Positions 1 to 8,909 of a stretch of 51,389 bases of DNA are shown piece after piece. Position numbers and translations under genes: made by a program. The stretch is from Saprospiraceae bacterium (GTDB lineage Bacteria > Bacteroidota > Bacteroidia > Chitinophagales > Saprospiraceae): NCBI GenBank assembly GCA_028279185.1, contig JANQSS010000035.1, positions 1 to 51,389 on the forward strand, given 5' to 3'. Within the stretch, counting starts at the first letter, position 1. The number at the start of each line of letters is the position of its first letter. The notes under the pieces are model-generated. The model was not told the origin of the DNA. It was given only the letters and a program-made list of their open reading frames with translations, and ran no database searches.

Positions 1-1117
1 AAGCCAACTCGTATGCATATTCCAGGTTCGGCATCAGCTCAGTTCCATTGTACGCTGAGTAAATTTGTCCTTGATCTATCGCCGGTGAAGGGGTTTCAAG
101 GTAAAATAACCCGGCATCGGGGTCCGAGAAGTTTAATGAGTCAATGTCCTGATGGCATAAAATATGTTCAAAATGCAATTCCCCTTGAATTAAATTACCG
201 GTGCCGGCCATTATACAATTTGCAACTAATGTCGTATCAATAATTCCATCCACTCTGAAAAAAGTCGCGGCATGCCGATAACTTACCAACGTATTGTTGA
301 TACAAAAAAAATAATCTGTCGGTTCATTAATACCCTCGAGTCCATACCCAATTAAATTACCATTTTCTGCGAGCGCTCCTTGGATGAGTAAATTCCCTCG
401 AATTATCGTATTTCCTCCATTCGGTAAATCAATTAAGCGACTTGAATTACCATCATCCGTATCAGTAATTTTGTTATATTCAATTATGTGTTCTGCCGCC
501 CGAGATTTAATATGATGGCCAATTTTCGCATGATGAAAATAACAATACCGAACGGTCAAAGATGAACTGTGATTCACATAAAGTGAGTGCGAAAATCCAT
601 CTCCATATCCGTTTTCATAAAATGTCGAATATTCAATTAGAATATGATCACCGGGATTGTTAGAAAGTGTAAGGATTCCCATTTCGTTATGATGAAAGCT
701 GCAGTGAGAGATGTGCAATACTTTTCCCTCATGTCTGATTCCAGCCCCATTGTGATCCGGGACCTGGCATTCGGAAAACTCGATAGAGCGAACAGTCGTT
801 GTATCTCCTTTAATAACCCAAATAGCTTTACCCTGGGCATTATTCCCATCAGCATGCAAGTGAGCTCTACCCCCTAGACCCGCTATAAAGAGATTATCCG
901 CACTCCATATACCGACATCTCCAAAATAATCTCCCGCATCTATCCAAATTGAATCACCGTCTGAAACAATATTCATTACCGCACTTGGAACCGTATATGT
1001 CCGCGACGGACCTACAAAGTAGGTTGTGGCTTGACAGTCAATTAGTAGCATCAGGAACATAATACTGGCTAATCCTGATTGGAAATTAATTAAGTTTACG
1101 ATGATTTTGTAATTCAT
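1..1117 (-). CDS. Secreted right-handed beta-helix protein, 3' end cut by window edge
   Basis: My own translation from the ATG at 1117 stays open for about 372 codons to the window edge, so the C-terminus is missing. The first 30 residues hold a hydrophobic export segment (IMFLMLLIDC); the Cys could be a lipid site. The body has repeated short turns of the type H-C-x-F-H-H-N-E and Y-C-Y-F-H-H-A-K, then a segment with SRAAEHIIEYNKI, NTIIRGN and CINNTLV. These are hallmarks of parallel beta-helix (pectate-lyase-like) proteins, which in Bacteroidota often carry a T9SS sorting domain at the end not seen here. The substrate is unknown; binding or cleavage of a polysaccharide is an inference from the fold. 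Confidence 0.75.
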   Translation of the reverse strand, partial: MNYKIIVNLINFQSGLASIMFLMLLIDCQATTYFVGPSRTYTVPSAVMNIVSDGDSIWIDAGDYFGDVGIWSADNLFIAGLGGRAHLHADGNNAQGKAIWVIKGDTTTVRSIEFSECQVPDHNGAGIRHEGKVLHISHCSFHHNEMGILTLSNNPGDHILIEYSTFYENGYGDGFSHSLYVNHSSSLTVRYCYFHHAKIGHHIKSRAAEHIIEYNKITDTDDGNSSRLIDLPNGGNTIIRGNLLIQGALAENGNLIGYGLEGINEPTDYFFCINNTLVSYRHAATFFRVDGIIDTTLVANCIMAGTGNLIQGELHFEHILCHQDIDSLNFSDPDAGLFYLETPSPAIDQGQIYSAYNGTELMPNLEYAYELA

Positions 1118-1218
1118 CTATTTCAAATTGTGGTCGATACACCAATTTAAAAGGAAATTTGACTTAAATAATTCTCACTATAAGAACGACCGAAAATATT
1201 ATACGTATTCTGGTTTTG

Positions 1219-1773
1219 TCAGTCAAGAATATAACTAACACCAAGTAAAAGGATGAGTCCCTCACCAACTTCTTCACCGCTGGTTTGAACATTAATTTCG
1301 GCTCCAAATGCCAATGAAGGAAGGAAAGTAGCCGTCCCCGACTTTACAGGGTACGACAACCTAACGGTCGGCTGTAACACGGTAACCGTCGTTTGTCCTC
1401 GCACTTCATTGACGCTACCTATGTTGTTTTTCCAATCTAGCTTATTCCGCCAGCCATCGCATCTCGCGCCCAGCAACCAATCTGTCTTACGCAAGGTCAC
1501 AAGCCGATCGTAGCCGATCGTACCGCCCCATCCACCGCCACGTTCGTCCTCATGAAGACCGGCACTGCCATGCCGCACAAAGTTATAGCCAAAGCGAATG
1601 TGAATAAAGTTATAATCATTTAATTCTTTGTAAACCGTGAGACCTGATAAAAACCCTGTGGGGTATACTTGAATTTCAGGGCCCCATCCTACATTTTTTA
1701 TAAAGGTTGAATCCTGGGTATATGCACGAGGTAAAAAGAAAATAAAAATGAATAAAAAACCAAGATATTTCAT
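1219..1773 (-). CDS. Small exported protein, probable outer-membrane beta-barrel
   Basis: 184 residues with a clear signal peptide (hydrophobic LGFLFIFIFFLP, cleavage probably after the Ala before YTQD). The mature part alternates aromatic/hydrophobic and polar residues, is Gly-rich (DERGGGWGGTIGYD) and ends in a strand-like LLLGVSYILD, as small outer-membrane barrels do. No named family is recognised. Its ATG follows the stop codon of the upstream CNNM/CBS gene with no spacer, so the two are almost certainly cotranscribed and translationally coupled. Whether they cooperate is unknown. Confidence 0.6.
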   Translation of the reverse strand: MKYLGFLFIFIFFLPRAYTQDSTFIKNVGWGPEIQVYPTGFLSGLTVYKELNDYNFIHIRFGYNFVRHGSAGLHEDERGGGWGGTIGYDRLVTLRKTDWLLGARCDGWRNKLDWKNNIGSVNEVRGQTTVTVLQPTVRLSYPVKSGTATFLPSLAFGAEINVQTSGEEVGEGLILLLGVSYILD

Positions 1774-2859
1774 TTACGAATCGGCTTGTGTGATCAATCC
1801 TAATTTCACAGCACGGTCGTTCCATTTTTGTCTTGCAAGTCGTTGGAGGTCTTCAACGTTGTCCATTTCATCCGTAATTTCAATCCCCAAAATGGTTTCA
1901 AATAAATCTTCCATTGTCACCAGGCCAACGAGCGAACCATAACTATCAACGACTACCGCCATATGAATGCGGCCTTGCACTAAAACATCAAATAATTCTG
2001 TTAGGGGTTGATCATCATGTACATATTGAACCTCTCGTTTCAATTCGGACATCTTCATTTCATGCTTGTCTTCGGCTAATGCGGCAAGTATGTCATCTTT
2101 TAAAACCATCCCGGTAATTTCATCTTGTGGGTTTTCAAACAGTGGAATTCTTGAAAATCTAATAGGGTTGATTCGCTTGTAAAACTGTGAAACTGTTTCT
2201 TTTTCCTGTGCAGATACAAGAACAGATCGGGGTGTCATAATATCGCGTATGCTGAGACGCTCCAGGTGAATTAAGTTTCGAATTATTTTTGATTCACTTG
2301 CGTCCAAAGCTCCGTCTTTTTCTCCTTCTTTGGCAAGAGCATAGATATCAGATCGGCTCAAAACACTTTTCCCCTTTTCATTTTTCATAGATTTTGTAAT
2401 GAGTTGTGAAATCCAAACGAAGGGCGAAAAAAGAAATAAAAGAATGCGCAAGCTAGATATCGTAAATGGTGTCAATGAACGCCAATAATTTGCTCCTATA
2501 GTTTTCGGAATTATTTCGGATAACACAAGTATCAAAATGGTCATTACGCCAGCTATAATAGCCTGATAGTTGACTGTAATTCCAGCAAGGTTTAGGTAAT
2601 TACTTCCGAATAATTCACCTGCCTGTGAACCAACCAGAATTGCCCCAACAGTGTGGGCAAGTGTATTTAGTGATAATATGGCCGAAAGCGGTCTATCAAT
2701 ATCCTCCTTGTATCGTTCGAGTGTCTTTCCTAATTCCTTTCCTTTCTCTTTGAGGCCTCGAATGTAAGTGGGCGTAACAGACAGAAGCACTGCCTCCCAA
2801 ATGGAGCAGAGAAAGGAGAACACGATAGAAATTAGTGCAAAAAGTAGCAGCTTGATCAT
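1774..2859 (-). CDS. CNNM-domain membrane protein with CBS pair (hemolysin/CorC-like)
   Basis: 361 residues. Residues 1-180 form a DUF21/CNNM transmembrane domain (hydrophobic segments near 3-20, 60-80, 95-120 and 130-150). A CBS-domain pair follows from about residue 200 (SIRDIMTPRS) to 325 (VVVDSYGSLVGLVTMEDLFE). Relatives are linked to Mg2+ or Co2+ transport and metal tolerance, with CBS domains sensing adenine nucleotides. The usual C-terminal CorC/HlyC domain is absent; the protein stops soon after the second CBS motif, as in several Bacteroidota homologues. An exact -7 promoter box lies 4 nt before the ATG. The downstream gene starts directly at its stop codon. Confidence 0.9.
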   Translation of the reverse strand: MIKLLLFALISIVFSFLCSIWEAVLLSVTPTYIRGLKEKGKELGKTLERYKEDIDRPLSAILSLNTLAHTVGAILVGSQAGELFGSNYLNLAGITVNYQAIIAGVMTILILVLSEIIPKTIGANYWRSLTPFTISSLRILLFLFSPFVWISQLITKSMKNEKGKSVLSRSDIYALAKEGEKDGALDASESKIIRNLIHLERLSIRDIMTPRSVLVSAQEKETVSQFYKRINPIRFSRIPLFENPQDEITGMVLKDDILAALAEDKHEMKMSELKREVQYVHDDQPLTELFDVLVQGRIHMAVVVDSYGSLVGLVTMEDLFETILGIEITDEMDNVEDLQRLARQKWNDRAVKLGLITQADS

Positions 2860-2863
2860 CGCG

Positions 2864-2871
2864 CAAAGATA
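2864..2871 (-). promoter_or_regulatory. -7 box TATCTTTG for the CNNM/CBS gene, next to the start codon
   Basis: The minus strand reads TATCTTTG, an exact match to the Bacteroidota -7 consensus TAnnTTTG, followed by CGCG and then the ATG. With the box ending 4 nt before the start codon, transcription would begin at or very near the A of the ATG. No TTG -33 element is visible at the normal spacing. Confidence 0.45.
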
Positions 2872-2922
2872 GACATGGTAACCCAGAGCACCACATCTTA
2901 AAGGCGCTCAAATTTTATAAGG

Positions 2923-3795
2923 CTAAAGGTGTCGCTCAGCGTGATAACTGGATCGTACGAGTGGTCCTGACTCCACGAAATCAAAACCTCGTTTGAGACC
3001 TTCCTCTTTATACATAGCGAAGACGTCCGGATGAATATACTCCTCAACTGCGATATGCATGGGTGTCGGCTGTAAGTATTGACCTATGGTCAGCACATCG
3101 CAACCATTTTTAACCAAATCATCCATGATTGCAAACATTTGATCACGCGTTTCACCCAGTCCTACCATGACACCTGATTTTGTGCGGTGCCCCATAGCTT
3201 TTGTCCTTGAAATTTGCTCGAGCGACCGTTCATACTTTGCCTGGGGGCGAACTTTTCGATATAGATTTTCGACAGTTTCCATATTATGCGAAACGACTTC
3301 TTGTCCGCCCTCTACCATACGGGCCAGTGCTGTCCAATTACCTCGTGTGTCCGGAATCAATGTCTCGATCGTCGTTCCTGGTGAAGATGCCTTAACGGCT
3401 ACTACTGTTTGATACCATATCTCTGCACCGCGATCCTTTAGTTCATCTCTATTAACTGAGGTGATAACAGCATGTTTAACCTGCATGAGCTTGATTGCCT
3501 CAGCCACCCTTCTCGGTTCATCCTCATCATATTCGGGAGGGCGACCTGTTTTTACGGCACAAAAACTACACGAGCGTGTGCAAGTATTGCCGAGTATCAT
3601 AAACGTAGCTGTACCCGCACCCCAACATTCACCCATATTTGGACAATTGCCGCTTTGGCAGATGGTATGCAGGTTATATGTATCAACCAGATTGCGAACT
3701 CGACGAAAATCTTCGCCAATAGGAAGTTTTACTCTCAGCCAATTCGGTTTTCTCTTGCGTTCCGGCTTATCCGATATAATGGGTAAATCAAGCAT
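2923..3795 (-). CDS. lipA: Lipoyl synthase
   Basis: A radical-SAM enzyme that inserts two sulfurs into the octanoyl chain on lipoyl-domain proteins. Both iron-sulfur clusters can be read: the auxiliary cluster cysteines at C46, C51 and C57 ([12 protein letters not shown]) and the SAM-binding C72-x3-C76-x2-C79 motif (CTRSCSFC). The family's C-terminal RSSY motif is present ([10 protein letters not shown]). The length of 290 residues is normal. The gene begins with ATG and stands between an exported protein gene and the CNNM gene on the same strand, with 56 and 63 nt spacers, so it may have its own promoter. No lipB is present in the window. Confidence 0.97.
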   Translation of the reverse strand: MLDLPIISDKPERKRKPNWLRVKLPIGEDFRRVRNLVDTYNLHTICQSGNCPNMGECWGAGTATFMILGNTCTRSCSFCAVKTGRPPEYDEDEPRRVAEAIKLMQVKHAVITSVNRDELKDRGAEIWYQTVVAVKASSPGTTIETLIPDTRGNWTALARMVEGGQEVVSHNMETVENLYRKVRPQAKYERSLEQISRTKAMGHRTKSGVMVGLGETRDQMFAIMDDLVKNGCDVLTIGQYLQPTPMHIAVEEYIHPDVFAMYKEEGLKRGFDFVESGPLVRSSYHAERHL

Positions 3796-3851
3796 ATGGT
3801 CTCAACGAAGGCTATGTATTAATGTTCAAATCTGACGGAAGACGAGAAATC

Positions 3852-4619
3852 TTACTTGCGCTTACCGAATTGCAAATTTATGTAAAGGTTAGCGAATAAA
3901 GGCGAATTGTCCTCTATAACCATGATGTCTACGCGCTGAAAATAAACGTCTAGTAAAAGCCCCACTTCGATGGCTTTTACATATTTATCATACGCACCCC
4001 AGGCGAAATGAGCACCTCCCTTAATGTGACCACCTAAAATGAAGTTTATCTCGTCCAGTCCGCGCCAAAAACCTGAGTAACCTTCGATTTTACTCGTGTT
4101 TAAAAATCGATCGTGGTTTTCCGCGGAATACTTCTCCGATCTGGTTGATGGCACACCATCCTGGGTATTGTCCAAATCCAAATAATATGGTTTGAGCATG
4201 CCAATTGATGGTCCCACTTGGAAACTATATGCCATAGCTACACCTTTGCGTTTAGCCTTTTCCGAAAGGTATCTTTTCATACCCTTTCCAGCTCTCAAAA
4301 CCATAAATGTGTTCTTCTTGCCGTATATGTACGGACGCGTTAATATTGATCCTTGTGGAATCTGATCAGGTCGGTGTTCTTTTGGATGTTTGACTAAACC
4401 CAAATCTATATGATAAAAGGAGGTTTTGTAGTAGGTTTGAATGTCCCCAAATATGGCACCAACACCATATCCCTTAGTGTGTAGGTACACGTTGACGGCA
4501 AACTCTTTGTTATACACAACGCCAACATCAGTTGTTTCCATTTGCTTTGGTTGAAGCGTCACTTGACCACTTGCTAGAAGACTAAAGAAAAGAAAAGATA
4601 GACATGCAATTGCGCGCAT
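3852..4619 (-). CDS. Exported protein of unknown function, possible outer-membrane barrel
   Basis: I place the start at the ATG at 4619, because the resulting N-terminus (MRAIACLSFLFFSLLASGQ) is a textbook signal peptide. The longer open frame begins at 4679 with 20 residues that do not look like export signal, and would leave only 5 nt to the divergent gene. The mature protein has strand-like stretches and a conserved-looking middle (GKKNTFMVLRAGKGMKRYLSEKA, with a GPSIGMLKPYYL segment) and ends in YINLQFGKRK, typical of a barrel's last strand. Bacteroidota often carry such a gene next to lipA, but no function is assigned. Confidence 0.65.
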   Translation of the reverse strand: MRAIACLSFLFFSLLASGQVTLQPKQMETTDVGVVYNKEFAVNVYLHTKGYGVGAIFGDIQTYYKTSFYHIDLGLVKHPKEHRPDQIPQGSILTRPYIYGKKNTFMVLRAGKGMKRYLSEKAKRKGVAMAYSFQVGPSIGMLKPYYLDLDNTQDGVPSTRSEKYSAENHDRFLNTSKIEGYSGFWRGLDEINFILGGHIKGGAHFAWGAYDKYVKAIEVGLLLDVYFQRVDIMVIEDNSPLFANLYINLQFGKRK

Positions 4620-4684
4620 ACGAAGCGTTGATTTACTTATAGTTACAATAAATTTAATAGTTTCGTTCAAACTGACCATGTATT

Positions 4685-5944
4685 TTGTCTAAAATAAAAA
4701 TCCAAACTGCTGCCCCGACAACCGGCAGGCTCCGCTACGTTTGTGACTTTTTGTTTAATCAAGTCTTAAACGTAGAATGGGTTACCGTTGATGCGCCTCT
4801 CACTAAAGATGTGATTCGATTGAGCAATGAAAACGATGCTTCAATCGAATTGCACACTTGTGGGCTCTTGTTCGAGCGAGGAATTCAGGTCGATCGAAGA
4901 AATGAAATGGAACAGATTCTGAAGCATATGGTTTCGACTGATTCTTTCAATATTACCCACAACGGTTTTGATGTGATATTCTTTTGCCTTAGTCGATATG
5001 AAGAATATCTCCCTGGCGATTTGGACGTACATGGACGATATATGGCCAAATCATCAGCATTATTTAAATCGGAAGCGATTGAAATTCCGGTAGTTGATAG
5101 ACTAATCCATGATTTACGTAATAAACTACTTACACTGTTAATAGAAACGGAAGTTACCACTGGTGGTTTACTATCAACAATTGATGTTGATCTACCGTAT
5201 TACAGAAAATATTTGAAATTCCCTTACTATCTGAATAAAATAAAATATCCAGTTGACCCTTATGACACGTACAATGAGATAAATATGGCGCATCAGAAAA
5301 TAGGTGTCACGCCAATTTATTTTATATTAAGTGACGGAAACACTCGATTCGAGGTTATCCAGCGGTATAAAAAAACGGGAGTCAGACAATTAATTTCTAC
5401 AATTCGAGCCAGCCCATCTTCGATCGGGGTTCATCCGATGTATAGCAGCGTCACTGATACAAAAGCGATGCAACGTAGCATAGAGGCTTTTAAAAATTAT
5501 ACATCCGAAAAACCATTAAAATCGCGGCAACATTATCTACGACTCTCGCTACCCGGTACTTATCGTCTACTTTTGCAAAACGAAATAAAAGCCGATTATT
5601 CACTCGGATATGCTGAATGCTGTGGATTTCGAGCAGGTACCGCTCAACCGTTTCAGTGGTATGACATTCAGGCCGAAAAAACCACTGAACTAATGCTTTA
5701 CCCACTCATCGCTATGGATGTAACACTTAAAAATTACATGGAGCTCAACCCAAATCAGGCATCAAAAAAATTAGAAGAATTGAAGACGACTATTAAACAC
5801 TATGGCGGGAATTTTACGTTGCTTTGGCACAATAGTTCGTTATCGCATATTGACGGTTGGAAGGACTACCGTGACGTATATTTTAATTTCCTGATAAATT
5901 ATTCACCGTGCGCTAATAGAAAAAAAACAGTGTCGGAAAATTAA
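4685..5944 (+). CDS. DUF7033-type polysaccharide deacetylase-like protein
   Basis: 419 residues. The N-terminus (TGRLRYVCDFLFNQVLN) matches the DUF7033 domain found before polysaccharide-deacetylase-like modules in Bacteroidota. The second half has a DVDLPYY metal-site-like motif, DPYDTYNEI, a GVHPMYSS motif and a histidine near the end (LLWHNSSLSH), the arrangement of NodB-like deacetylases. It probably trims N-acetyl groups from a surface or capsular glycan, but the substrate is unknown. The frame has no ATG at its start: TTG at 4685 is the only reasonable initiator, since an in-frame stop lies just upstream. It overlaps the convergent sulfotransferase gene by 4 nt. Confidence 0.85.
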   Translation: MSKIKIQTAAPTTGRLRYVCDFLFNQVLNVEWVTVDAPLTKDVIRLSNENDASIELHTCGLLFERGIQVDRRNEMEQILKHMVSTDSFNITHNGFDVIFFCLSRYEEYLPGDLDVHGRYMAKSSALFKSEAIEIPVVDRLIHDLRNKLLTLLIETEVTTGGLLSTIDVDLPYYRKYLKFPYYLNKIKYPVDPYDTYNEINMAHQKIGVTPIYFILSDGNTRFEVIQRYKKTGVRQLISTIRASPSSIGVHPMYSSVTDTKAMQRSIEAFKNYTSEKPLKSRQHYLRLSLPGTYRLLLQNEIKADYSLGYAECCGFRAGTAQPFQWYDIQAEKTTELMLYPLIAMDVTLKNYMELNPNQASKKLEELKTTIKHYGGNFTLLWHNSSLSHIDGWKDYRDVYFNFLINYSPCANRKKTVSEN

Positions 5945-6735
5945 ATCGATGTATTTGCCATATTCAATAACTTTCGATATATTTTTTTAGTCTTCTTACT
6001 TATGCTTTCATCATTAACAAAAGAAGTATCGCGCCCAATCAATAAATTTGGAGCGAATAAATCGGACAATGGTGTCATCTCGATTGGAAAATTCCAAGCC
6101 AAGATTTGTTCCTGAATCAAATTTTCCATTTCATCTATCTTGTCGAAATCTACCAGAAGAACGTTTGTTTCATTCGATAGCTGAATGTGTTCGAGAATAC
6201 GTTTTAAATGAATCGCTTGCATGTCATCGTACGCCCTGGCGTGAACCGAAAGATTATTGAGATACGCTTCTTTTAATTGAACCCCTAACACTCCATTATT
6301 CCTATATTCAAGTTTATTGGATTCACGCCTTACAATAGAATTTACAACATCAACTGGATTTCGCAAGGGTATGAGGTAATGTGCATCCGGTAACAGGTCT
6401 CTCCACAGGTCGAGAAAGAGTGCAGCGCGAGGTTGCTTAAACCCCCATAATTCGTGCACACTATTTCTAGCAGAACAAAGCAGCTCCGCCTTTTTTCGAT
6501 GGATTTCTTCTATAGCCAATATTCGCTCATCACTAAGATACATAGTCGTCTGATTCGCTTTAAGCATTTGCTCATGCAATTCGAGAAAATCTATATCCTC
6601 AAAGTGGCCATTGATATTGCTAGGTGTTGCACCTGCCAGGCGGTCTCCGATATATAAGCCACTGTCTTTCATCCAATTCGCGATGAACGATGTGCCGCTT
6701 CGATGCATTCCGGTTATAATGAGTTGACGTGCCAA
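5941..6735 (-). CDS. Sulfotransferase family protein
   Basis: 264 residues, cytosolic. The 5'-phosphosulfate loop of PAPS-dependent sulfotransferases is seen at residues 8-17 (TGMHRSGTSF). The 3'-phosphate motif is LRNPVDVVNSIVRRES near residue 145. It would move sulfate from PAPS to a sugar or lipid acceptor. Neighbours (deacetylase-like protein, glycosyltransferase, sugar aminotransferase) suggest a surface glycan as acceptor, which is inference. The start is TTG (TTG GCA CGT), with an exact -7 box TATTTTTG 31 nt upstream. The 3' end overlaps the convergent DUF7033 gene by 4 nt. Confidence 0.88.
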   Translation of the reverse strand: MARQLIITGMHRSGTSFIANWMKDSGLYIGDRLAGATPSNINGHFEDIDFLELHEQMLKANQTTMYLSDERILAIEEIHRKKAELLCSARNSVHELWGFKQPRAALFLDLWRDLLPDAHYLIPLRNPVDVVNSIVRRESNKLEYRNNGVLGVQLKEAYLNNLSVHARAYDDMQAIHLKRILEHIQLSNETNVLLVDFDKIDEMENLIQEQILAWNFPIEMTPLSDLFAPNLLIGRDTSFVNDESISKKTKKIYRKLLNMANTSI

Positions 6736-6766
6736 ATTTTATCTAATTTTGATGTTTGGTCCACTA

Positions 6767-6774
6767 CAAAAATA
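6767..6774 (-). promoter_or_regulatory. Candidate -7 box TATTTTTG for the sulfotransferase gene
   Basis: The minus strand holds TATTTTTG, an exact TAnnTTTG match, 31 nt upstream of the TTG start. No TTG -33 element is seen at 17-23 nt. The T-rich match is easier to obtain by chance than the others. Confidence 0.3.
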
Positions 6775-6847
6775 GCAGATTGGACCAGATTGTTGTCCGC
6801 TAAGTATCAGGGTAACTCTAATAAAACCGCGGGCATTGTATTGCTTT

Positions 6848-7795
6848 ATGAAGAGATCAGGAAAATTATCGGTTGTCCTATTGGCTTACTATAGTGAAAG
6901 TAGACTCGTTAATACTTCTCAGCGAGTCATCGCAGCTCTTGAGGATGCTGAAATTGATTTCGAGTTGATAATAATGGATGACGGTTCGACTGATCACACC
7001 TATGACATTGGTCTTGCCCTCGAAGAAAAAGACAGTCGTATTCGAGCATTTCAGCTTAGTAAAAATTACACCACGAATTATTCGAAATTCGCAGGATTGG
7101 AGGTCTCAACCGGCGATTGCGCGGTCTTTGTTCCAGATGATTTGCAACGCACAATGTCCACTGTGGTGAACATGTATCGCAAATGGCAGGAAGGTGAACA
7201 AATCGTAGTGGACTATCGGACGGCACGAAATGATGGGCGGCTCACGGATTTTTTTGCGAACCGCTATTACAAATTCATGAATAAATATTCGGAGGTTAAC
7301 TTTCCTAAGGGCGGCACAGATGGATGCTTGATCGACAGAGAAATAATTGATTTGTTGAATGAGCGAATTCGGCCCATTAACACATCATTAATGGTGGAAG
7401 TACTGCGACTAGGATTTTCCCCATTCTTCATGCCCACAGAGCGACCAAAGGCAACTGTAAAATCACGCTGGACTTTTCGAAAAAAGTGGCGTCTTGCCCG
7501 AGACACTTTTTTTAATTCTTCTTCATTTCCAATTCGACTCATAACATACACAGGCATTATTACTTTTATTTTGTCTTGCATTTTTATTTGTGTCTTAGTG
7601 TATGCTAAATTATTCGCAAATAATAATTTCTTCGGATTTCGCGTGCCGGGTTGGACAACTTCATTAGTTGCCATTATGTTATTTAATGGATTAAATCTTA
7701 TGTCCATGGCCATATTAGCCGAGTATGTTTGGCGAATATTTGAAGAAGTTAAGGACAGACCCGGTTATATTATTAAACAGAAAAAGAAAAAATGA
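6848..7795 (+). CDS. Family 2 glycosyltransferase, GtrB/DPM1-like, membrane anchored
   Basis: The first ATG of the frame is at 6848 (MKRSGKLSVVLLAYYSES); a longer version would need a TTG at 6836. The GT-A fold is shown by the nucleotide-sugar motif DDGSTD (about residues 46-51) and the metal-site VPDDLQ near 97. The C-terminal third carries two membrane helices (ITYTGIITFILSCIFICVLV and TTSLVAIMLFNGLNLMSMAIL) and a basic tail (KQKKKK). This is the layout of enzymes that load sugars onto undecaprenyl phosphate at the inner membrane. Its TGA stop overlaps the ATG of the aminotransferase gene (ATGA), so the two are translationally coupled. Confidence 0.9.
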   Translation: MKRSGKLSVVLLAYYSESRLVNTSQRVIAALEDAEIDFELIIMDDGSTDHTYDIGLALEEKDSRIRAFQLSKNYTTNYSKFAGLEVSTGDCAVFVPDDLQRTMSTVVNMYRKWQEGEQIVVDYRTARNDGRLTDFFANRYYKFMNKYSEVNFPKGGTDGCLIDREIIDLLNERIRPINTSLMVEVLRLGFSPFFMPTERPKATVKSRWTFRKKWRLARDTFFNSSSFPIRLITYTGIITFILSCIFICVLVYAKLFANNNFFGFRVPGWTTSLVAIMLFNGLNLMSMAILAEYVWRIFEEVKDRPGYIIKQKKKK

Positions 7796-8895
7796 GAAAA
7801 ATTCCTTTTTTTTCATTTACTGGTATGCATCCTTTACTTCGTGATGAAATGACACGAGCATTTCATACATTTTATGATTCAGGTTGGTACGTACTCGGTG
7901 AGGGCACGAAAAGATTTGAAGATGAATGGGCAGCCTATTGTGGTGTCAGTCATGCCATTACGGTTGCCGATGGTCTGGATGCCATCGTTCTTGCTTTACA
8001 AGCCTGTGATGTGGGGCCCGGCGACGAAGTAATTGTACCGTCCAATACATATATCGCCTCCTGGCTTGCCGCTACTCAATTAGGCGCAACTATCGTACCT
8101 GTTGAACCTGACCCTCGGACGTTTAACATCGATGTAAATCGTATCCAGGCGGCAATAACCCCGAACACAAAGGTCATTATGCCTGTAAATTTATATGGAC
8201 AACCTTGTTTACTTGAAGAAATAATGGTGCTGGCCAAAAGGCACGATGTTTTGGTTGTGGAGGATAATGCACAATCGCAGGGCGCATTGTACAAGGGAAA
8301 AATGACAGGTAGTTATGGAGATATCAATGCGACCAGTTTTTATCCGGGTAAAAATCTTGGTGCTTTAGGTGAAGCGGGAGCCGTAACAACCGACAATATC
8401 GAGTTAGCGAATAAGCTCCGCGCACTACGAAACTATGGCTCACATAAGAAATACCATAATCTATACTTAGGACGCAATGGCCGAATGGATGAGTTGCAAG
8501 CACATTTTCTGAGTATTAAATTAAACTTCTTAAATGTCTGGAATCTTCAAAGAAAGGCCATTGCGAAACAGTATAACGAAGAGCTTCAGCACGCTGACCA
8601 AATTCTCCTACCGCTTATAGCAGAAAATTGCGATTCAGTTTATCACCAATATGTCATATTAAGTGAGCGCCGAGATGAATTGCAAACTTTTTTGGCAGAC
8701 CGAGGTATTGGCACGTTAATCCACTATCCCATCCCACCACATTTACAACCTGCATATGCACAGCTAAATTGGCAAATTGGTGATTTTCCTATTGCTGAGA
8801 GATTGGCGAACCAGATGCTTAGTTTACCGATTTACCCGGGTCTTACAGAAGATGACGTGGAATATATTACACGAATGATTAAAAACTTCAGATAA
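7792..8895 (+). CDS. DegT/DnrJ/EryC1/StrS sugar aminotransferase (FdtB-like)
   Basis: A 367-residue PLP enzyme that aminates a nucleotide-activated keto-sugar. The PLP lysine is K187 in SFYPGKNLGALGEAG. Other family landmarks are SNTYIASWLA, VVEDNAQSQGA and RNYGSHKKY followed by NGRMDELQAHFL. This pattern is closest to FdtB/TylB-type 3-aminotransferases, which work with an FdtA-type ketoisomerase. A FdtA-like gene lies about 29 kb away at 38243. It is coupled to the preceding glycosyltransferase by a 4-nt overlap, implying the amino sugar and its transfer belong to one glycan pathway. Exact substrate and regiochemistry cannot be read from sequence. Confidence 0.92.
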   Translation: MRKIPFFSFTGMHPLLRDEMTRAFHTFYDSGWYVLGEGTKRFEDEWAAYCGVSHAITVADGLDAIVLALQACDVGPGDEVIVPSNTYIASWLAATQLGATIVPVEPDPRTFNIDVNRIQAAITPNTKVIMPVNLYGQPCLLEEIMVLAKRHDVLVVEDNAQSQGALYKGKMTGSYGDINATSFYPGKNLGALGEAGAVTTDNIELANKLRALRNYGSHKKYHNLYLGRNGRMDELQAHFLSIKLNFLNVWNLQRKAIAKQYNEELQHADQILLPLIAENCDSVYHQYVILSERRDELQTFLADRGIGTLIHYPIPPHLQPAYAQLNWQIGDFPIAERLANQMLSLPIYPGLTEDDVEYITRMIKNFR

Positions 8896-8909
8896 ACTTT
8901 GTATTCACT

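Noticed and set aside
13-243. Plus-strand open frame of 76 codons at the left edge
   Set aside because: It is the shadow of the minus-strand beta-helix gene, which is open through the whole stretch and has a coherent protein sequence.
7267-7713. Minus-strand open frame of 148 codons inside the glycosyltransferase gene
   Set aside because: Antisense to a well-supported gene; the translated sequence shows no family features and no start context.
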